The notes under the pieces were generated by a model. That model was not told where the DNA came from. It was given only the letters and a program-made list of their open reading frames with translations, and ran no database searches. A DNA stretch of 64,000 nucleotides from Pontibacter mucosus (GTDB lineage: Bacteria; Bacteroidota; Bacteroidia; Cytophagales; Hymenobacteraceae). A program made the position numbers and the translations under genes. Below are positions 17,234-28,431 of the stretch, piece by piece. Location: assembly GCF_003054055.1 (NCBI RefSeq), contig NZ_QBKI01000006.1, positions 248,001 to 312,000 of the forward strand, read 5' to 3'. Within the stretch, counting starts at the first letter, position 1, and each line of letters starts with the position of its first letter.

Positions 17234-18946
17234 TTACAATTCCAACCCAAACTTCTTCGCGTTTTCCTGCGCCGTTTCGTAGCCGGCGTCGGCGTGGCGG
17301 AAGATGCCCATGGCTGGATCGTTGTAGAGCACGCGGCGGAGGCAGCGCTCGGCACGGTCGGTGCCATCGGCCAATATCACCATGCCTGCGTGCTGCGAGT
17401 AGCCGATGCCCACGCCACCGCCGTGGTGGAACGACACCCAGGTGGCGCCACCGGCAGTGTTCGACATCAGGTTCAACAGCGGCCAGTCGGAGATGGCGTC
17501 GGAGCCGTCTTTCATGCCTTCGGTTTCACGGTACGGGGAGGCCACAGAACCGCAGTCCAGATGGTCGCGACCGATGACGATTGGGGCCTTTACCTTGCCC
17601 TCACGCACGAGCTGGTTGAAGAGCAGACCGGCTTTCTCGCGCTCACCCATGCCCAGCCAGCAGATGCGGCACGGAAGTCCCTGAAAAGCAACTTTCTCCT
17701 GCGCCTCGTCCAGCCACTTGATCATGTGCGTGTTCTCCGTGAACAGCTCCTTTAGTGCCTCGTCCGTCACACGGATATCCTCCGGGTCGCCGGAAAGTGC
17801 CGCCCAGCGGAAGGGTCCTTTGCCCTCGCAGAAAAGCGGACGGATGTACTCGGGCACAAAGCCCGGGATGTTGAAGGCATTGGCCTCCCCGCCCTGCTGC
17901 GCGAACTCGCGCAGGTTGTTGCCATAGTCGAAGGTTTTGCTGCCGCGCTTTTGCAGCTCCAGCATAAAGCCCACATGGCGGGCCATACTTTTCAGCGACA
18001 GTTCTTTATACTTTGCCGGGTCCTGCTGACGCAAGGCTCTGGCCTCTTCCAGTGTCAGCCCGTTCGGCACATAACCGTTAATCGGGTCATGGGCAGAGGT
18101 TTGGTCGGTAAGAATGTCCGGTGTGATGTTATCTGCTATCAGCTTCTCCAGTACGTCCCCAATATCACCTACCAGACCAACTGAGATAGCCTCCCCGCGC
18201 TCTTTTGCCTCCAGCACCCAACGCTTCGCCTCCTCATAATCGTAGGTCATTTTGTCGATGTAGCGGGTATCGAGACGCTTCTGGATACGGTCCGGGTCCA
18301 CATCTACGCCCAGGAAAGTGGCGCCGGCAATGGTAGCGGCCAAAGGCTGCGCGCCGCCCATACCACCCAGACCGCCCGTTACGAGCAGCTTGTGGCGCAA
18401 ATCGCTGTTAAAGTACTTATCGCCGCAGGCAGCAAAGGTTTCGTAGGTGCCCTGCAATATACCTTGCGAGCCGATGTAAATCCAGCTTCCGGCCGTCATC
18501 TGCCCGTACATGATCAGGCCACGCTTTCGCAGGTCGTTAAAGTACTCCCAGGTAGCCCAATGCGGCACCAGGTTGGAGTTGGCGATGAGCACGCGCGGGG
18601 CTTCGGCATGCGTGCGCACCTTGCCCACCGGCTTGCCCGACTGCACCAGCAAGCTTTCATCCTCCTCCAGTTCCAGCAGCACTTCTATAATCTTGCGGGC
18701 ATCCTCCGGCGTGCGGGCCGCCTGCCCGGTGCCACCGTATACCACCAGGTCGGCAGGCGCTTCGGCCACCTCGTCGGTCAGGTTGTTGAGGAACATGCGC
18801 AGCGCGGCCTCTGCCTGCCAGTTCTTGCAGTGCAGCTCAGGGCCGCGTGGCGGGATGTAGGTGGGATGGTTTGCGTATTTTTGTATGAATTGCTCGGCCG
18901 TGAGGCCGGCTTTTGGTGATGATGCTGTGGCAGCTGATGTAGTCAT
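17234..18946 (-). CDS. hutU: Urocanate hydratase
   Basis: Adds water to urocanate using NAD+ as an electrophile. At 570 residues it is close to the usual 555-560. Landmarks are [14 protein letters not shown] near 31-44, [14 protein letters not shown] near 88-101, the NAD-site [13 protein letters not shown], the catalytic-domain segment DQTSAHDP, and C-terminal [17 protein letters not shown]. Histidine ammonia-lyase (hutH), which makes its substrate, is absent from the window. A weak -7 box lies about 50 bases upstream. Confidence 0.97.
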   Translation of the reverse strand: MTTSAATASSPKAGLTAEQFIQKYANHPTYIPPRGPELHCKNWQAEAALRMFLNNLTDEVAEAPADLVVYGGTGQAARTPEDARKIIEVLLELEEDESLLVQSGKPVGKVRTHAEAPRVLIANSNLVPHWATWEYFNDLRKRGLIMYGQMTAGSWIYIGSQGILQGTYETFAACGDKYFNSDLRHKLLVTGGLGGMGGAQPLAATIAGATFLGVDVDPDRIQKRLDTRYIDKMTYDYEEAKRWVLEAKERGEAISVGLVGDIGDVLEKLIADNITPDILTDQTSAHDPINGYVPNGLTLEEARALRQQDPAKYKELSLKSMARHVGFMLELQKRGSKTFDYGNNLREFAQQGGEANAFNIPGFVPEYIRPLFCEGKGPFRWAALSGDPEDIRVTDEALKELFTENTHMIKWLDEAQEKVAFQGLPCRICWLGMGEREKAGLLFNQLVREGKVKAPIVIGRDHLDCGSVASPYRETEGMKDGSDAISDWPLLNLMSNTAGGATWVSFHHGGGVGIGYSQHAGMVILADGTDRAERCLRRVLYNDPAMGIFRHADAGYETAQENAKKFGLEL

Positions 18947-18992
18947 AGTTTTTAATTCGGTATGGGTTTGTTCAATAATCTGAAATTTATAT

Positions 18993-19000
18993 CAAAAATA
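18993..19000 (-). promoter_or_regulatory. Possible -7 box of hutU (TATTTTTG)
   Basis: Matches TAnnTTTG on the minus strand 47 bases before the hutU start. No TTTG at the -33 position. Confidence 0.3.
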
Positions 19001-19066
19001 ACAGGAAAACGGTGCTAATTTAACCGCAGAAGCCCTAACAGTCCTTACCATTCTATACTTCCGTTT

Positions 19067-19693
19067 ATGTTCCATCTACCTATCTCGTCCCTGCCCGCCC
19101 AGTTCGGCAACATCGATATTTACCTGTTCGACCAGTTGCTGAAAGGCCGCATCCGCAAAGGGATGAAAGTGCTGGATGCCGGCTGCGGCGCCGGCCGAAA
19201 CATATACTACCTGATGCAGGCCGGCGTGAAAGTATACGGTGCCGATATTTCTGAGGAAGCGATACGGGAGGTGAGGCGGCTGGCGGCCGAACTGGCCCCT
19301 ACCCTATCGCCCAAAAACTTTGTGGTGACTGACCTGAGCCAGCTGCCCTTTGAGGACAAGGCTTTTGATGTGGTGCTGTGCAGCGCTGTGTTGCATTTTG
19401 CCCAAGGCGAGGCTCACTTTAAAAGTATGCTGGAGCAGTTGTGGCGCGTGCTAAAGCCGGAGGGGATGCTCTTCTGCCGTTTCAGCACAACAATTGGCAT
19501 GGAGGGAAAACTGCAGCAGGTGGCGCCGCAAAAGTATAAAATGCCGCACGGGCCGGTGTGGTTTCTGCCTGACGAGGCGCTGCTGCGGGAGTTGGTTAAT
19601 GCGTTGCAGGCCGAGCTACTGGAGCCCCTGAAAACCGTGCTGGTGGAGCACGAGCGAAGTATGACCACGCTGGTATTGCGCAAAAAAGTATAA
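19067..19693 (+). CDS. Class I SAM-dependent methyltransferase
   Basis: 208 residues with the Rossmann methyltransferase motifs: motif I VLDAGCGAGRN near 34-44, motif II acidic end VYGADIS near 56-62, FVVTDLSQLPF near 84-94, and DVVLCSAVLHF near 101-111. Closest to the methyltransf_11/25 type that act on small molecules. It converges on the cytochrome gene with a shared terminator. Substrate unknown. Confidence 0.85.
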   Translation: MFHLPISSLPAQFGNIDIYLFDQLLKGRIRKGMKVLDAGCGAGRNIYYLMQAGVKVYGADISEEAIREVRRLAAELAPTLSPKNFVVTDLSQLPFEDKAFDVVLCSAVLHFAQGEAHFKSMLEQLWRVLKPEGMLFCRFSTTIGMEGKLQQVAPQKYKMPHGPVWFLPDEALLRELVNALQAELLEPLKTVLVEHERSMTTLVLRKKV

Positions 19694-19722
19694 GGCCACA
19701 CAACTTGATTTGTGTGGCCTTA
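19691..19722. terminator. Bidirectional hairpin terminator
   Basis: Arms 19691-19703 and 19710-19722 are perfect complements (AAGGCCACACAA type), sitting exactly between two converging genes. Confidence 0.85.
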
Positions 19723-19732
19723 GGTGGGTTTG

Positions 19733-20188
19733 TTAGTTATTCAGCGACAAGATGTAGTCTACCATCTGGCCGGCGTCTTCCTTTTTAATGTTCGGGTGCG
19801 GAGGCATTGGTACCTGGCCCCATACGCCTGCACCACCTTCTATAATCTTACCGATCAGGTACTCCCGGTTCTTATCGTTTTCCTCATACTTGGCAGCCAC
19901 ATCAACATAGGCCGGGCCTACAAGCTTCTGCTGGTTGCTGTGGCAGGCCGTACAGTCAGAGCCGGCAATTAGTTTGGAGCCAGGGTGTATCTCCTGAGCA
20001 GGCTGCTGCTGGGCAGGAGCACTTGGGGTACGGGTGCCTGGCGCTGGTTGCGGAGCGTTGGCTACGGCCTCGGCAACGGAATCCTTATAATCCTGCTCGT
20101 AAAAGCGGTCGTATTCTGATTTTTGGTTACCGCAGGAGGCGAGCATGAATCCTAGACCAAGTGCAGCATAAAGAAATTTTGAGCTCAT
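19733..20188 (-). CDS. Small c-type cytochrome lipoprotein
   Basis: 151 residues. A lipoprotein signal ends at LASC (Cys19 or so). An acidic, Pro/Ala/Gln-rich linker (about 25-75) tethers a class I cytochrome c domain. Heme attaches at CTACH, and the distal Met ligand is probably in VPMPPHPN. The layout matches membrane-anchored cytochrome c551/552-type electron carriers. No oxidase or dehydrogenase is adjacent, so its partner is unknown. Confidence 0.88.
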   Translation of the reverse strand: MSSKFLYAALGLGFMLASCGNQKSEYDRFYEQDYKDSVAEAVANAPQPAPGTRTPSAPAQQQPAQEIHPGSKLIAGSDCTACHSNQQKLVGPAYVDVAAKYEENDKNREYLIGKIIEGGAGVWGQVPMPPHPNIKKEDAGQMVDYILSLNN

Positions 20189-20284
20189 AATTGTTTATTG
20201 AGTGTTTCTGAAAACTATACTTTCTCCGGCTATGGTTTGTTACGAAACTCCGGTTCCGGGAAGGCCCGTGCAGCCATGCCGTGA

Positions 20285-20292
20285 TACCTTTG
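20285..20292 (+). promoter_or_regulatory. -7 box TACCTTTG upstream of the metalloprotease
   Basis: Exact copy of the TACCTTTG box also seen ahead of the universal stress, pseudouridine synthase and dinB genes. It lies 75 bases before the ATG. The -33 box is not clear. Confidence 0.45.
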
Positions 20293-20366
20293 CGAAGGTA
20301 GGCCCGTAATTCTGAATTTCAAAATTCCTATATTACAGCATCAAGCGCATTTCTAACCTTATAACC

Positions 20367-22814
20367 ATGACATCACCCTTCCTCAGAACCCTCTGGCTCG
20401 CGCTGGTGCTGCCGCTGCTTTCGGCAAGTATGGCGCTGGCCCAGGCACTGCCTACCATCACCCTCTTCACCAAAGACATGCGGAAGTTTCCCGGCTACTT
20501 CACCTTTTATTACGACAGGGAAACTGACAAAGTATGGTTGGAGGTAGATAAAGTGAACCAGGAGTTCCTGTACGTCAACTCCCTACCCTCCGGTCTTGGC
20601 TCCAACGACATTGGCCTGGACCGCGGCCAGCTGGGCGGCCAGCGCGTGGTATACTTTGAGAAAATCGGCACCAAAGTGATGCTCGTGCAGCCAAACCTGG
20701 CCTACCGCGCCATTACCGACAACAAAAACGAGGCCCGCGCCGTGGACGAGTCTTTTGCCAAATCCATCCTTTGGGGCTTTAAGGCACAAGCGGTAGAAGG
20801 CAACAGCGTGTTGGTGGATGCCACCGATTTCCTGCTGCGCGACGCCCATGATGTGATTGGAAGTATAAAACGCTCCAAACAAGGTACCTACAAGCTCGAC
20901 CCCACCCGCTCGGCTATCTACCTGCCGCGCACCAAAAACTTTCCGGAAAACACCGAGTTTGAGGCCACGCTTACCTTTACCGGAGGCGATGATGCCGGCC
21001 GCTTTGTGCGCGAGGTAACCCCGGACGTGCAGGCCATCACGCTGCGCCAGCACCACTCCTTCATCCAACTCCCCGACAACAAGTATAAACCACGGGAGGC
21101 AGACCCGCGCGCCGGCTACTTCGGCATCTCCTACTTCGATTACGCCACCCCAGTGGACGAAAACATCGAGAAGCGTTACATCGCCCGCCACCGCCTGCAG
21201 AAAAAAGATCCTTCCGCTAGAGTATCGGAAGCCGTGGAGCCGATTGTATACTATGTCGATAATGGCGCACCCGAACCTATTCGGACCGCCCTGTTGGACG
21301 GCGCCCGCTGGTGGAACCAGGCCTTTGAGGCGGCCGGTTACAAAGACGCTTTCCGGGTGGAGGTACTGCCGGACGGAGCTGACCCGATGGACGTGCGCTA
21401 CAACATTATCCAGTGGGTGCACCGCAGCACGCGCGGCTGGTCTTACGGCGCCTCCGTGGTTGACCCACGTACCGGCGAAATCATCAAAGGACACGTATCG
21501 CTGGGCTCATTGCGCGTGCGCCAGGACTACCTGATTGCCGAAGGCCTGCTGGCGCCTTACAAAGAAGGCAACAAGGAAAACAAGCAGATGATGGACATGG
21601 CCCTGGCGCGCATCCGGCAGCTGTCGGCGCACGAACTGGGCCACACACTGGGCATCATGCACAACTATGCCGCCAACAACAACGCCTCCGTGATGGACTA
21701 CCCGCACCCGCAGGTAAAGCTGGACCGCGCCGGTAACATCGACCTGAGCAATGCCTACGGCACCAGCATTGGCGAGTGGGACAAAGTGGCCGTGGCCTAC
21801 GGCTACCAGGATTTTCCAAACGGAACAGATGAGAAGAAGGCCCTAAATGACATTCTGGCCAAAGGCAGAGAAAAAGGGCTACAGTTTATCACCGACCGCG
21901 ACGCCCGTTCGCCAGGTGGTTCTCACCCGGACGCTCACCTGTGGGACAACGGCACGCATGCGGCAGATGAACTGCTGCACGTCCTCAAAGTACGGGAGAA
22001 GGCCCTGCAGAATTTCTCCGAGCACAACATCAAGCCCGGCACCCCGATGAGTGCGCTGGAGGATGTGCTGGTGCCTATCTACAACTTCCACCGTTACCAG
22101 ACCGAGGCGGCAGCCAAAATGGTGGGCGGCGTGTACTACAACTACACCGTGCGCGGCGATGGGCAAAAGGCAACGGCCGTGCTGGCCAAGCGCGAGCAGC
22201 AAAAAGCACTGGATGCCTTGCTGAAAACCATCTCGCCGGAGGTGCTCGCGCTGCCAGAACCTGTTATTGCGATGATTCCACCACGCGCGCCGGGTTTGCG
22301 CAACAACCGCGAGCTGTTTGAGCGCCGCACCGGTGTTACCTTTGACCCGCTGGCGGCAGCGGAGGCATCGGCTAACTTTACCATTTCCCTGCTGCTTCAC
22401 CCGGAACGCGCCTCACGCCTCGTGGAGCTGGGAGCCCGCAGCAACAGCCTCAGCCTGCAGGACGTGATCGGGCAGTTGATGGACAACACCTGGAAGAGCA
22501 AGCGAAAAGACGGTATGGAAGGGCTGGTACAGATGCAGACCGAGCAGATTGTACTCACGCACTTGCTTGACCTGTCGCAAAACGAAAACGCCACTTACCA
22601 GGCCCGTGCCCTGGCTACCGCAACCCTCAAGGATTTAAATAATTACTTGGGTCGCCGGTACAACCTTAACCCGCAGGATACTTACCAGTCCCACATCACG
22701 TTGGCGCTGGAGCGCCTCACCCGCCCGGTAACCGTAGAGGTGAAGCCCGGCAAAACCCTGGACCTGCCGCCAGGTGCGCCAATTGGAAGCGGGGAGTACA
22801 TGGGGTGTGAGTAA
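20367..22814 (+). CDS. Secreted zinc metalloprotease, DUF5117/DUF4953 type
   Basis: 815 residues with a signal peptide (cleavage after ASMALAQ). The first 280 residues are a large N-terminal domain typical of Bacteroidota DUF5117/5118 proteins. The protease centre is HELGHTLGIMHN near residues 420-431, the metzincin HExxHxxGxxH pattern with three His zinc ligands. A downstream VMDYP supplies the Met-turn (about 440). The C-terminal part is helical. Probably periplasmic or surface exposed; substrate unknown. Confidence 0.9.
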   Translation: MTSPFLRTLWLALVLPLLSASMALAQALPTITLFTKDMRKFPGYFTFYYDRETDKVWLEVDKVNQEFLYVNSLPSGLGSNDIGLDRGQLGGQRVVYFEKIGTKVMLVQPNLAYRAITDNKNEARAVDESFAKSILWGFKAQAVEGNSVLVDATDFLLRDAHDVIGSIKRSKQGTYKLDPTRSAIYLPRTKNFPENTEFEATLTFTGGDDAGRFVREVTPDVQAITLRQHHSFIQLPDNKYKPREADPRAGYFGISYFDYATPVDENIEKRYIARHRLQKKDPSARVSEAVEPIVYYVDNGAPEPIRTALLDGARWWNQAFEAAGYKDAFRVEVLPDGADPMDVRYNIIQWVHRSTRGWSYGASVVDPRTGEIIKGHVSLGSLRVRQDYLIAEGLLAPYKEGNKENKQMMDMALARIRQLSAHELGHTLGIMHNYAANNNASVMDYPHPQVKLDRAGNIDLSNAYGTSIGEWDKVAVAYGYQDFPNGTDEKKALNDILAKGREKGLQFITDRDARSPGGSHPDAHLWDNGTHAADELLHVLKVREKALQNFSEHNIKPGTPMSALEDVLVPIYNFHRYQTEAAAKMVGGVYYNYTVRGDGQKATAVLAKREQQKALDALLKTISPEVLALPEPVIAMIPPRAPGLRNNRELFERRTGVTFDPLAAAEASANFTISLLLHPERASRLVELGARSNSLSLQDVIGQLMDNTWKSKRKDGMEGLVQMQTEQIVLTHLLDLSQNENATYQARALATATLKDLNNYLGRRYNLNPQDTYQSHITLALERLTRPVTVEVKPGKTLDLPPGAPIGSGEYMGCE

Positions 22815-22835
22815 ACCCGAAGTACAAGCCATACC

Positions 22836-22869
22836 TAAACCGCCTTTTCCTGCTGGAGGGGGCGGTTTA
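22836..22869 (+). terminator. Hairpin terminator after the metalloprotease
   Basis: Arms TAAACCGCC (22836-22844) and GGCGGTTTA (22861-22869), followed by a T-rich run. Confidence 0.7.
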
Positions 22870-24910
<2,041 letters not shown>

Positions 24911-24950
24911 ACGCAGTCCGCAGGCAGCTCCGGCCTGTAGTGCAAGTATA

Positions 24951-24997
24951 ATACACGTACGCCCTGCTGAAAATGCTTCAGCAGGGCGTACGTGTAT
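24951..24997. terminator. Perfect 21-bp hairpin terminator after tmm
   Basis: Arms 24951-24971 and 24977-24997 are exact complements around a five-base loop. It lies between the converging tmm and the small minus-strand gene. Confidence 0.85.
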
Positions 24998-25017
24998 ACT
25001 ATAAACTCTGAATACAG

Positions 25018-25278
25018 TTAAAGCAGGCTCAGGCCATCCCGTACATCCACCCCCTCAACGTAGGGCTCCAGAATGGCGGCCGCGTTGGCCGAGCGCTTAA
25101 ACGTGCTGTAAACCTGCACCTCTTCCCCGGCCCACAACTCCACAAACGTGTTGTTTACGGCATACAGGGTTACCTGCCACTGGTTATACTTGCGCTGGGC
25201 AAGCACCACCCCGTCGCGGGCTATCACCTCGGCCTGGCTCCGAAACGGAAGCCGCTCAAACATGGAGTGTTCCTGCAT
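25018..25278 (-). CDS. Small conserved-looking hypothetical protein
   Basis: 86 residues; I do not recognise a family. The sequence is compact and mixed alpha/beta (RDGVVLAQRKYNQWQVTLYAVNNTFVELWAG), with no signal peptide or membrane helix. Codon use resembles the neighbours and the gene ends just beside a shared terminator, so it is likely real. The start could be M1 at 25278 or M6 15 bases later. Confidence 0.6.
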   Translation of the reverse strand: MQEHSMFERLPFRSQAEVIARDGVVLAQRKYNQWQVTLYAVNNTFVELWAGEEVQVYSTFKRSANAAAILEPYVEGVDVRDGLSLL

Positions 25279-25475
25279 AAATTTGGTCTGGATAACTCAG
25301 CTATAAATAAGGCCGGCGGGGCGCAATAAGTTTCATTTAAGGTGTCTGAAGCCCATAATTCAAATATTCAGTTTTCAGAATTAAACCATATTGCCTAATT
25401 TGCCTCTAAAGGAGGATTTACGCACTAGAGGCTTAAAACACTGCGAAGCCTGATACGGCTCTTGCGGTAGCGGGG

Positions 25476-25509
25476 CAAAGGTAGCAGGTTCTTGAAACGC
25501 ATTATCAAA
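25476..25509 (-). promoter_or_regulatory. Possible minus-strand promoter (TTTG-N22-TACCTTTG)
   Basis: On the minus strand TTTG (25509-25506) and TACCTTTG (25483-25476) are spaced by 22 bases. It would drive the small gene starting at 25278. Confidence 0.4.
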
Positions 25510-25529
25510 CACTAACCCTTATACTTAAA

Positions 25530-27116
25530 ATGATGAAAAAAAGGATGCAAGCCGTTGTACTGTCGCTGCTGCTGTGCGGCAGCATGGTGCAGGTGCAGGC
25601 ACAAACCCAGGCGCAGACGCAAACGCAGGCCCAGGACCCTGTGATTGCAGCCATCGTGAAGGAGGCGAACGAGAACTCACAGCTGGAAGCTTTAGCACAT
25701 GAGCTGCTGGATGGCATTGGCCCTCGCCTGGTAGGTACCCCCGAAATGCAGAAGGCCCACGATTGGGCTGTGGCAAAGTATAAAAGCTGGGGCATCGAGG
25801 CCCGCAACGATAAGTGGGGCGAGTGGCGTGGCTGGCAGCGTGGCGTAACCCACGTGGACATGGTGCACCCGCGCGTGCAATCGCTGGAGGCCACACAACT
25901 GGCCTGGAGCCCATCCACTAAAAGCAAGGGCGTAACCGGTGAGGTAATCATGCTGCCGGACGTACAGGACTCGGTGGCTTTCCAGAAGTGGCTGCCCAAT
26001 GCCAAGGGCAAAATCGTGCTTATCTCCATGCCACAGCCAACCGGCCGCCCCGACTATAACTGGGAGGAGTTTGCTACCAAGGAGTCGCTGGAGAAAATGA
26101 AGAAGGAGCGCGATGCCCAGACAGAGGCCTGGTCGGAGCGCATGAAGAAAACCGGTTACAATGCCCGCACGCTGCCAGGAGCTCTGGAGCAGGCCGGCGC
26201 TGCCGCCGTGGTAACGTCCAACTGGTCGCGCGGATTCGGTGTAAACAAGATTTTCGGAGCCTATACCAAGAAAGTACCTAGCATCGACATGGCGCTGGAA
26301 GACTATGGCATGCTGTACCGTCTGGCAGAATCCGGCCAGAAGCCGCAGATCCGTATTCAGGCAGAGTCTAAGCACCAGAAAAACGCCCCAACCTTTAACA
26401 CCATTGCTGAGATAAAGGGCACAGAGAAGCCGGATGAGTACGTAATCCTGTCCGCGCACTTCGACTCCTGGGATGGTGGCACAGGTGCCACGGACAACGG
26501 CACCGGCACGATTGTGATGATGGAGGCCATGCGTATCCTGAAGAAACTGTACCCGAACCCGAAGCGCACCATCCTGGTGGGCCACTGGGGCAGTGAGGAG
26601 CAGGGCCTGAACGGTTCCCGCGCCTTTGTAGCCGACAACCCGAAGATTGTGGAGAAAACCCAGGCCGTGTTTAATCAGGATAACGGAACAGGCCGCGTAG
26701 CCAACATCTCCGGACAAGGCTTCCTGCACTCTTACGACTTCCTGGGCCGCTGGCTGAGCGCCGCGCCCCGCGAGATTACCAGCTCTATTGAAACCAGCTT
26801 CCCTGGCTTCCCGGGTGGCGGTGGCTCCGACCACGCTTCTTTTGTAGCAGCGGGCGCCCCTGCCTTCATGCTAAGCTCGCTTAGCTGGTCATACGGCACC
26901 TACACCTGGCACACCAACCGCGACACGTACGATAAGATCGTGTTTGACGATGTGCGCAGCAATGCCATCCTGGTAGCCATACTTGCCTACCAAGCCAGCG
27001 AGGACCCGGAGTTTGCCAACCGCGAGCGCATCAGGCTGCCTGTAGACCCTAGAACAGGCGAGCAGCGCACATGGCCTGCCCTGAGAGAGCCAACCCGCAA
27101 GGGAGGGCTGGATTAA
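25530..27116 (+). CDS. Secreted M28 family metallopeptidase (carboxypeptidase Q-like)
   Basis: 528 residues with a signal peptide (cleavage near VQAQ) followed by a Gln/Thr-rich stretch QAQTQAQTQTQAQ. A protease-associated (PA) domain spans about 110-260. The M28 zinc sites follow: HFDSWDGG near 310, ATDNGTG near 320, the catalytic GSEEQG near 353, and GGSDHASF near 430. Order and spacing match plasma glutamate carboxypeptidase-type enzymes. Probably degrades peptides in the periplasm. It ends at a strong terminator. Confidence 0.92.
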   Translation: MMKKRMQAVVLSLLLCGSMVQVQAQTQAQTQTQAQDPVIAAIVKEANENSQLEALAHELLDGIGPRLVGTPEMQKAHDWAVAKYKSWGIEARNDKWGEWRGWQRGVTHVDMVHPRVQSLEATQLAWSPSTKSKGVTGEVIMLPDVQDSVAFQKWLPNAKGKIVLISMPQPTGRPDYNWEEFATKESLEKMKKERDAQTEAWSERMKKTGYNARTLPGALEQAGAAAVVTSNWSRGFGVNKIFGAYTKKVPSIDMALEDYGMLYRLAESGQKPQIRIQAESKHQKNAPTFNTIAEIKGTEKPDEYVILSAHFDSWDGGTGATDNGTGTIVMMEAMRILKKLYPNPKRTILVGHWGSEEQGLNGSRAFVADNPKIVEKTQAVFNQDNGTGRVANISGQGFLHSYDFLGRWLSAAPREITSSIETSFPGFPGGGGSDHASFVAAGAPAFMLSSLSWSYGTYTWHTNRDTYDKIVFDDVRSNAILVAILAYQASEDPEFANRERIRLPVDPRTGEQRTWPALREPTRKGGLD

Positions 27117-27132
27117 TCTCCTAAGACACTAG

Positions 27133-27180
27133 TTTACATCAAAAGAGGCTACCCTTACCGGTAGCCTCTTTTGATGTAAA
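27133..27180 (+). terminator. Perfect 21-bp hairpin terminator after the M28 gene
   Basis: Arms 27133-27153 and 27160-27180 are exact complements with A/T-rich ends (TTTACATC ... GATGTAAA). Confidence 0.85.
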
Positions 27181-27240
27181 AGCTGATAAACCTCAGTTTT
27201 AGGGTTGACAAGGGGCATGGTTTTAGCGCGGCTTTTGCGG

Positions 27241-27248
27241 TACCTTTG
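27241..27248 (+). promoter_or_regulatory. -7 box TACCTTTG of the universal stress gene
   Basis: Lies 47 bases before the ATG and is followed by TAATG. The -33 region has TTTT at 27221-27224 but no exact TTTG at the standard distance. Confidence 0.5.
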
Positions 27249-27294
27249 TAATGTGGTTATAAATTAGCCGCTTTACCTTTGAGAAGTTACCGCC

Positions 27295-28197
27295 ATGAAG
27301 ACAATAGTAGTACCGATCGATTATTCCAAGCACTCCCGCAACGCCCTGGGCTACGCCCTGGAGATTGCCAGCTTAACCGGCGCCCAGCTGGTTCTTTTCC
27401 ATGCCTTCTACCCTATCATGCCGCCACCGGCCAGCCTCGACACGACCGATGTGATCGCTGCCCTGGAAGAGGGCAAAGCCCGATCACTGGAAGATTTCGG
27501 TAGAACCACCCTCACCGAACTCGGCAAGGAGAACGGTCGCCTGGATGTATACAAGACCATTGTCATAAAGGCTGGCGCCCGCATGGGAGGTTCTTATGAA
27601 ATGATCCTGGAGGCCATAAAACGCTATGAGGCGGACCTGGTGATCATGGGGATGCAGGGTGGCGGTGCCATCAGCCAGGCCTTGCTGGGCAGCAACACCA
27701 TCTCCGTGATGCAGGAGTGTGAGGTGCCTATACTTGCCGTTCCGGAGAACATCCCTTTCAGACCGTTCCGGAAAGTGGTATTTGCCACCAACATGCGCAA
27801 GATGCCGCCCACTACCGACCTGGAGCCGCTCCGCAGTTTCCTGCTTCCGTTTGAGCCGGAACTGAAAGTGCTGCACCTCTACCGCAACAACATGCAGCTT
27901 GCCACCTTCGACCCAAGCGCGGTGCAGGAGCAAGTGGAGCAGAAACTACAAGGTCTGGCCCTGGATTTCACCTACGATGTCCGGGACAATGTGGCAGAGG
28001 GCATCCAGCGGTTTATCCAGGAGCAGCAGGCCGACCTGCTCGTGCTTATTCCGCAGCGCCACAGTTTCCTGGATCGCCTGCTTGATAAAAGTATAACCGG
28101 TAAGATCACGGCGCACCCGCAGGTTCCGCTGCTGGCACTGCCCTCTGTCACGCTGAAGAACGCGCAAAACAGCAGCGAAAGTATGGCGGAGGCCTGA
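27295..28197 (+). CDS. Universal stress protein, tandem UspA domains
   Basis: 300 residues made of two Usp domains (about 1-145 and 155-290). The first begins KTIVVPIDYSKHSRNAL and carries the ATP-binding pattern GMQGGGAISQALLGSNTISVMQECEVPILAVP (G-2x-G-9x-G-S/N) near 118-150. The second (VVFATNMRKMPP ...) has a degenerate loop. Tandem-Usp proteins of this size are common in Bacteroidota and are thought to respond to starvation or redox stress. Alone in its transcription unit. Confidence 0.9.
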   Translation: MKTIVVPIDYSKHSRNALGYALEIASLTGAQLVLFHAFYPIMPPPASLDTTDVIAALEEGKARSLEDFGRTTLTELGKENGRLDVYKTIVIKAGARMGGSYEMILEAIKRYEADLVIMGMQGGGAISQALLGSNTISVMQECEVPILAVPENIPFRPFRKVVFATNMRKMPPTTDLEPLRSFLLPFEPELKVLHLYRNNMQLATFDPSAVQEQVEQKLQGLALDFTYDVRDNVAEGIQRFIQEQQADLLVLIPQRHSFLDRLLDKSITGKITAHPQVPLLALPSVTLKNAQNSSESMAEA

Positions 28198-28225
28198 TGC
28201 GGCATTGAAGTACCAACCTTTAGCG

Positions 28226-28263
28226 GCCCACCAGTGATTGCTTTATGCAACTCACCGGTGGGC
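28226..28263 (+). terminator. Hairpin terminator after the universal stress gene
   Basis: Arms 28226-28237 and 28252-28263 pair with one mismatch and are followed by TTCTTTCTTT. Confidence 0.75.
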
Positions 28264-28431
28264 TTCTTTCTTTATACTTTACAGGCCCACCACTTGCCAC
28301 TCCGAAAAGTATAAAAAAGGCCTCTCGGCCTTCCTTTGCCTCAAAACATAAGATAAATGTAGGATTTTGAGCCTCGGGTTGCTTACTTGCAGTTAGAACA
28401 CTTATTTTCCTACTAACCTGAATCTTAAGTT

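Noticed and set aside
20583-21494. Minus-strand ORF of 303 codons inside the metalloprotease gene
   Set aside because: Shadow frame of a high-GC gene; no domain features and no promoter.
25692-26834. Minus-strand ORF of 380 codons opposite the M28 peptidase
   Set aside because: Antisense to clear M28 motifs; composition not protein-like.
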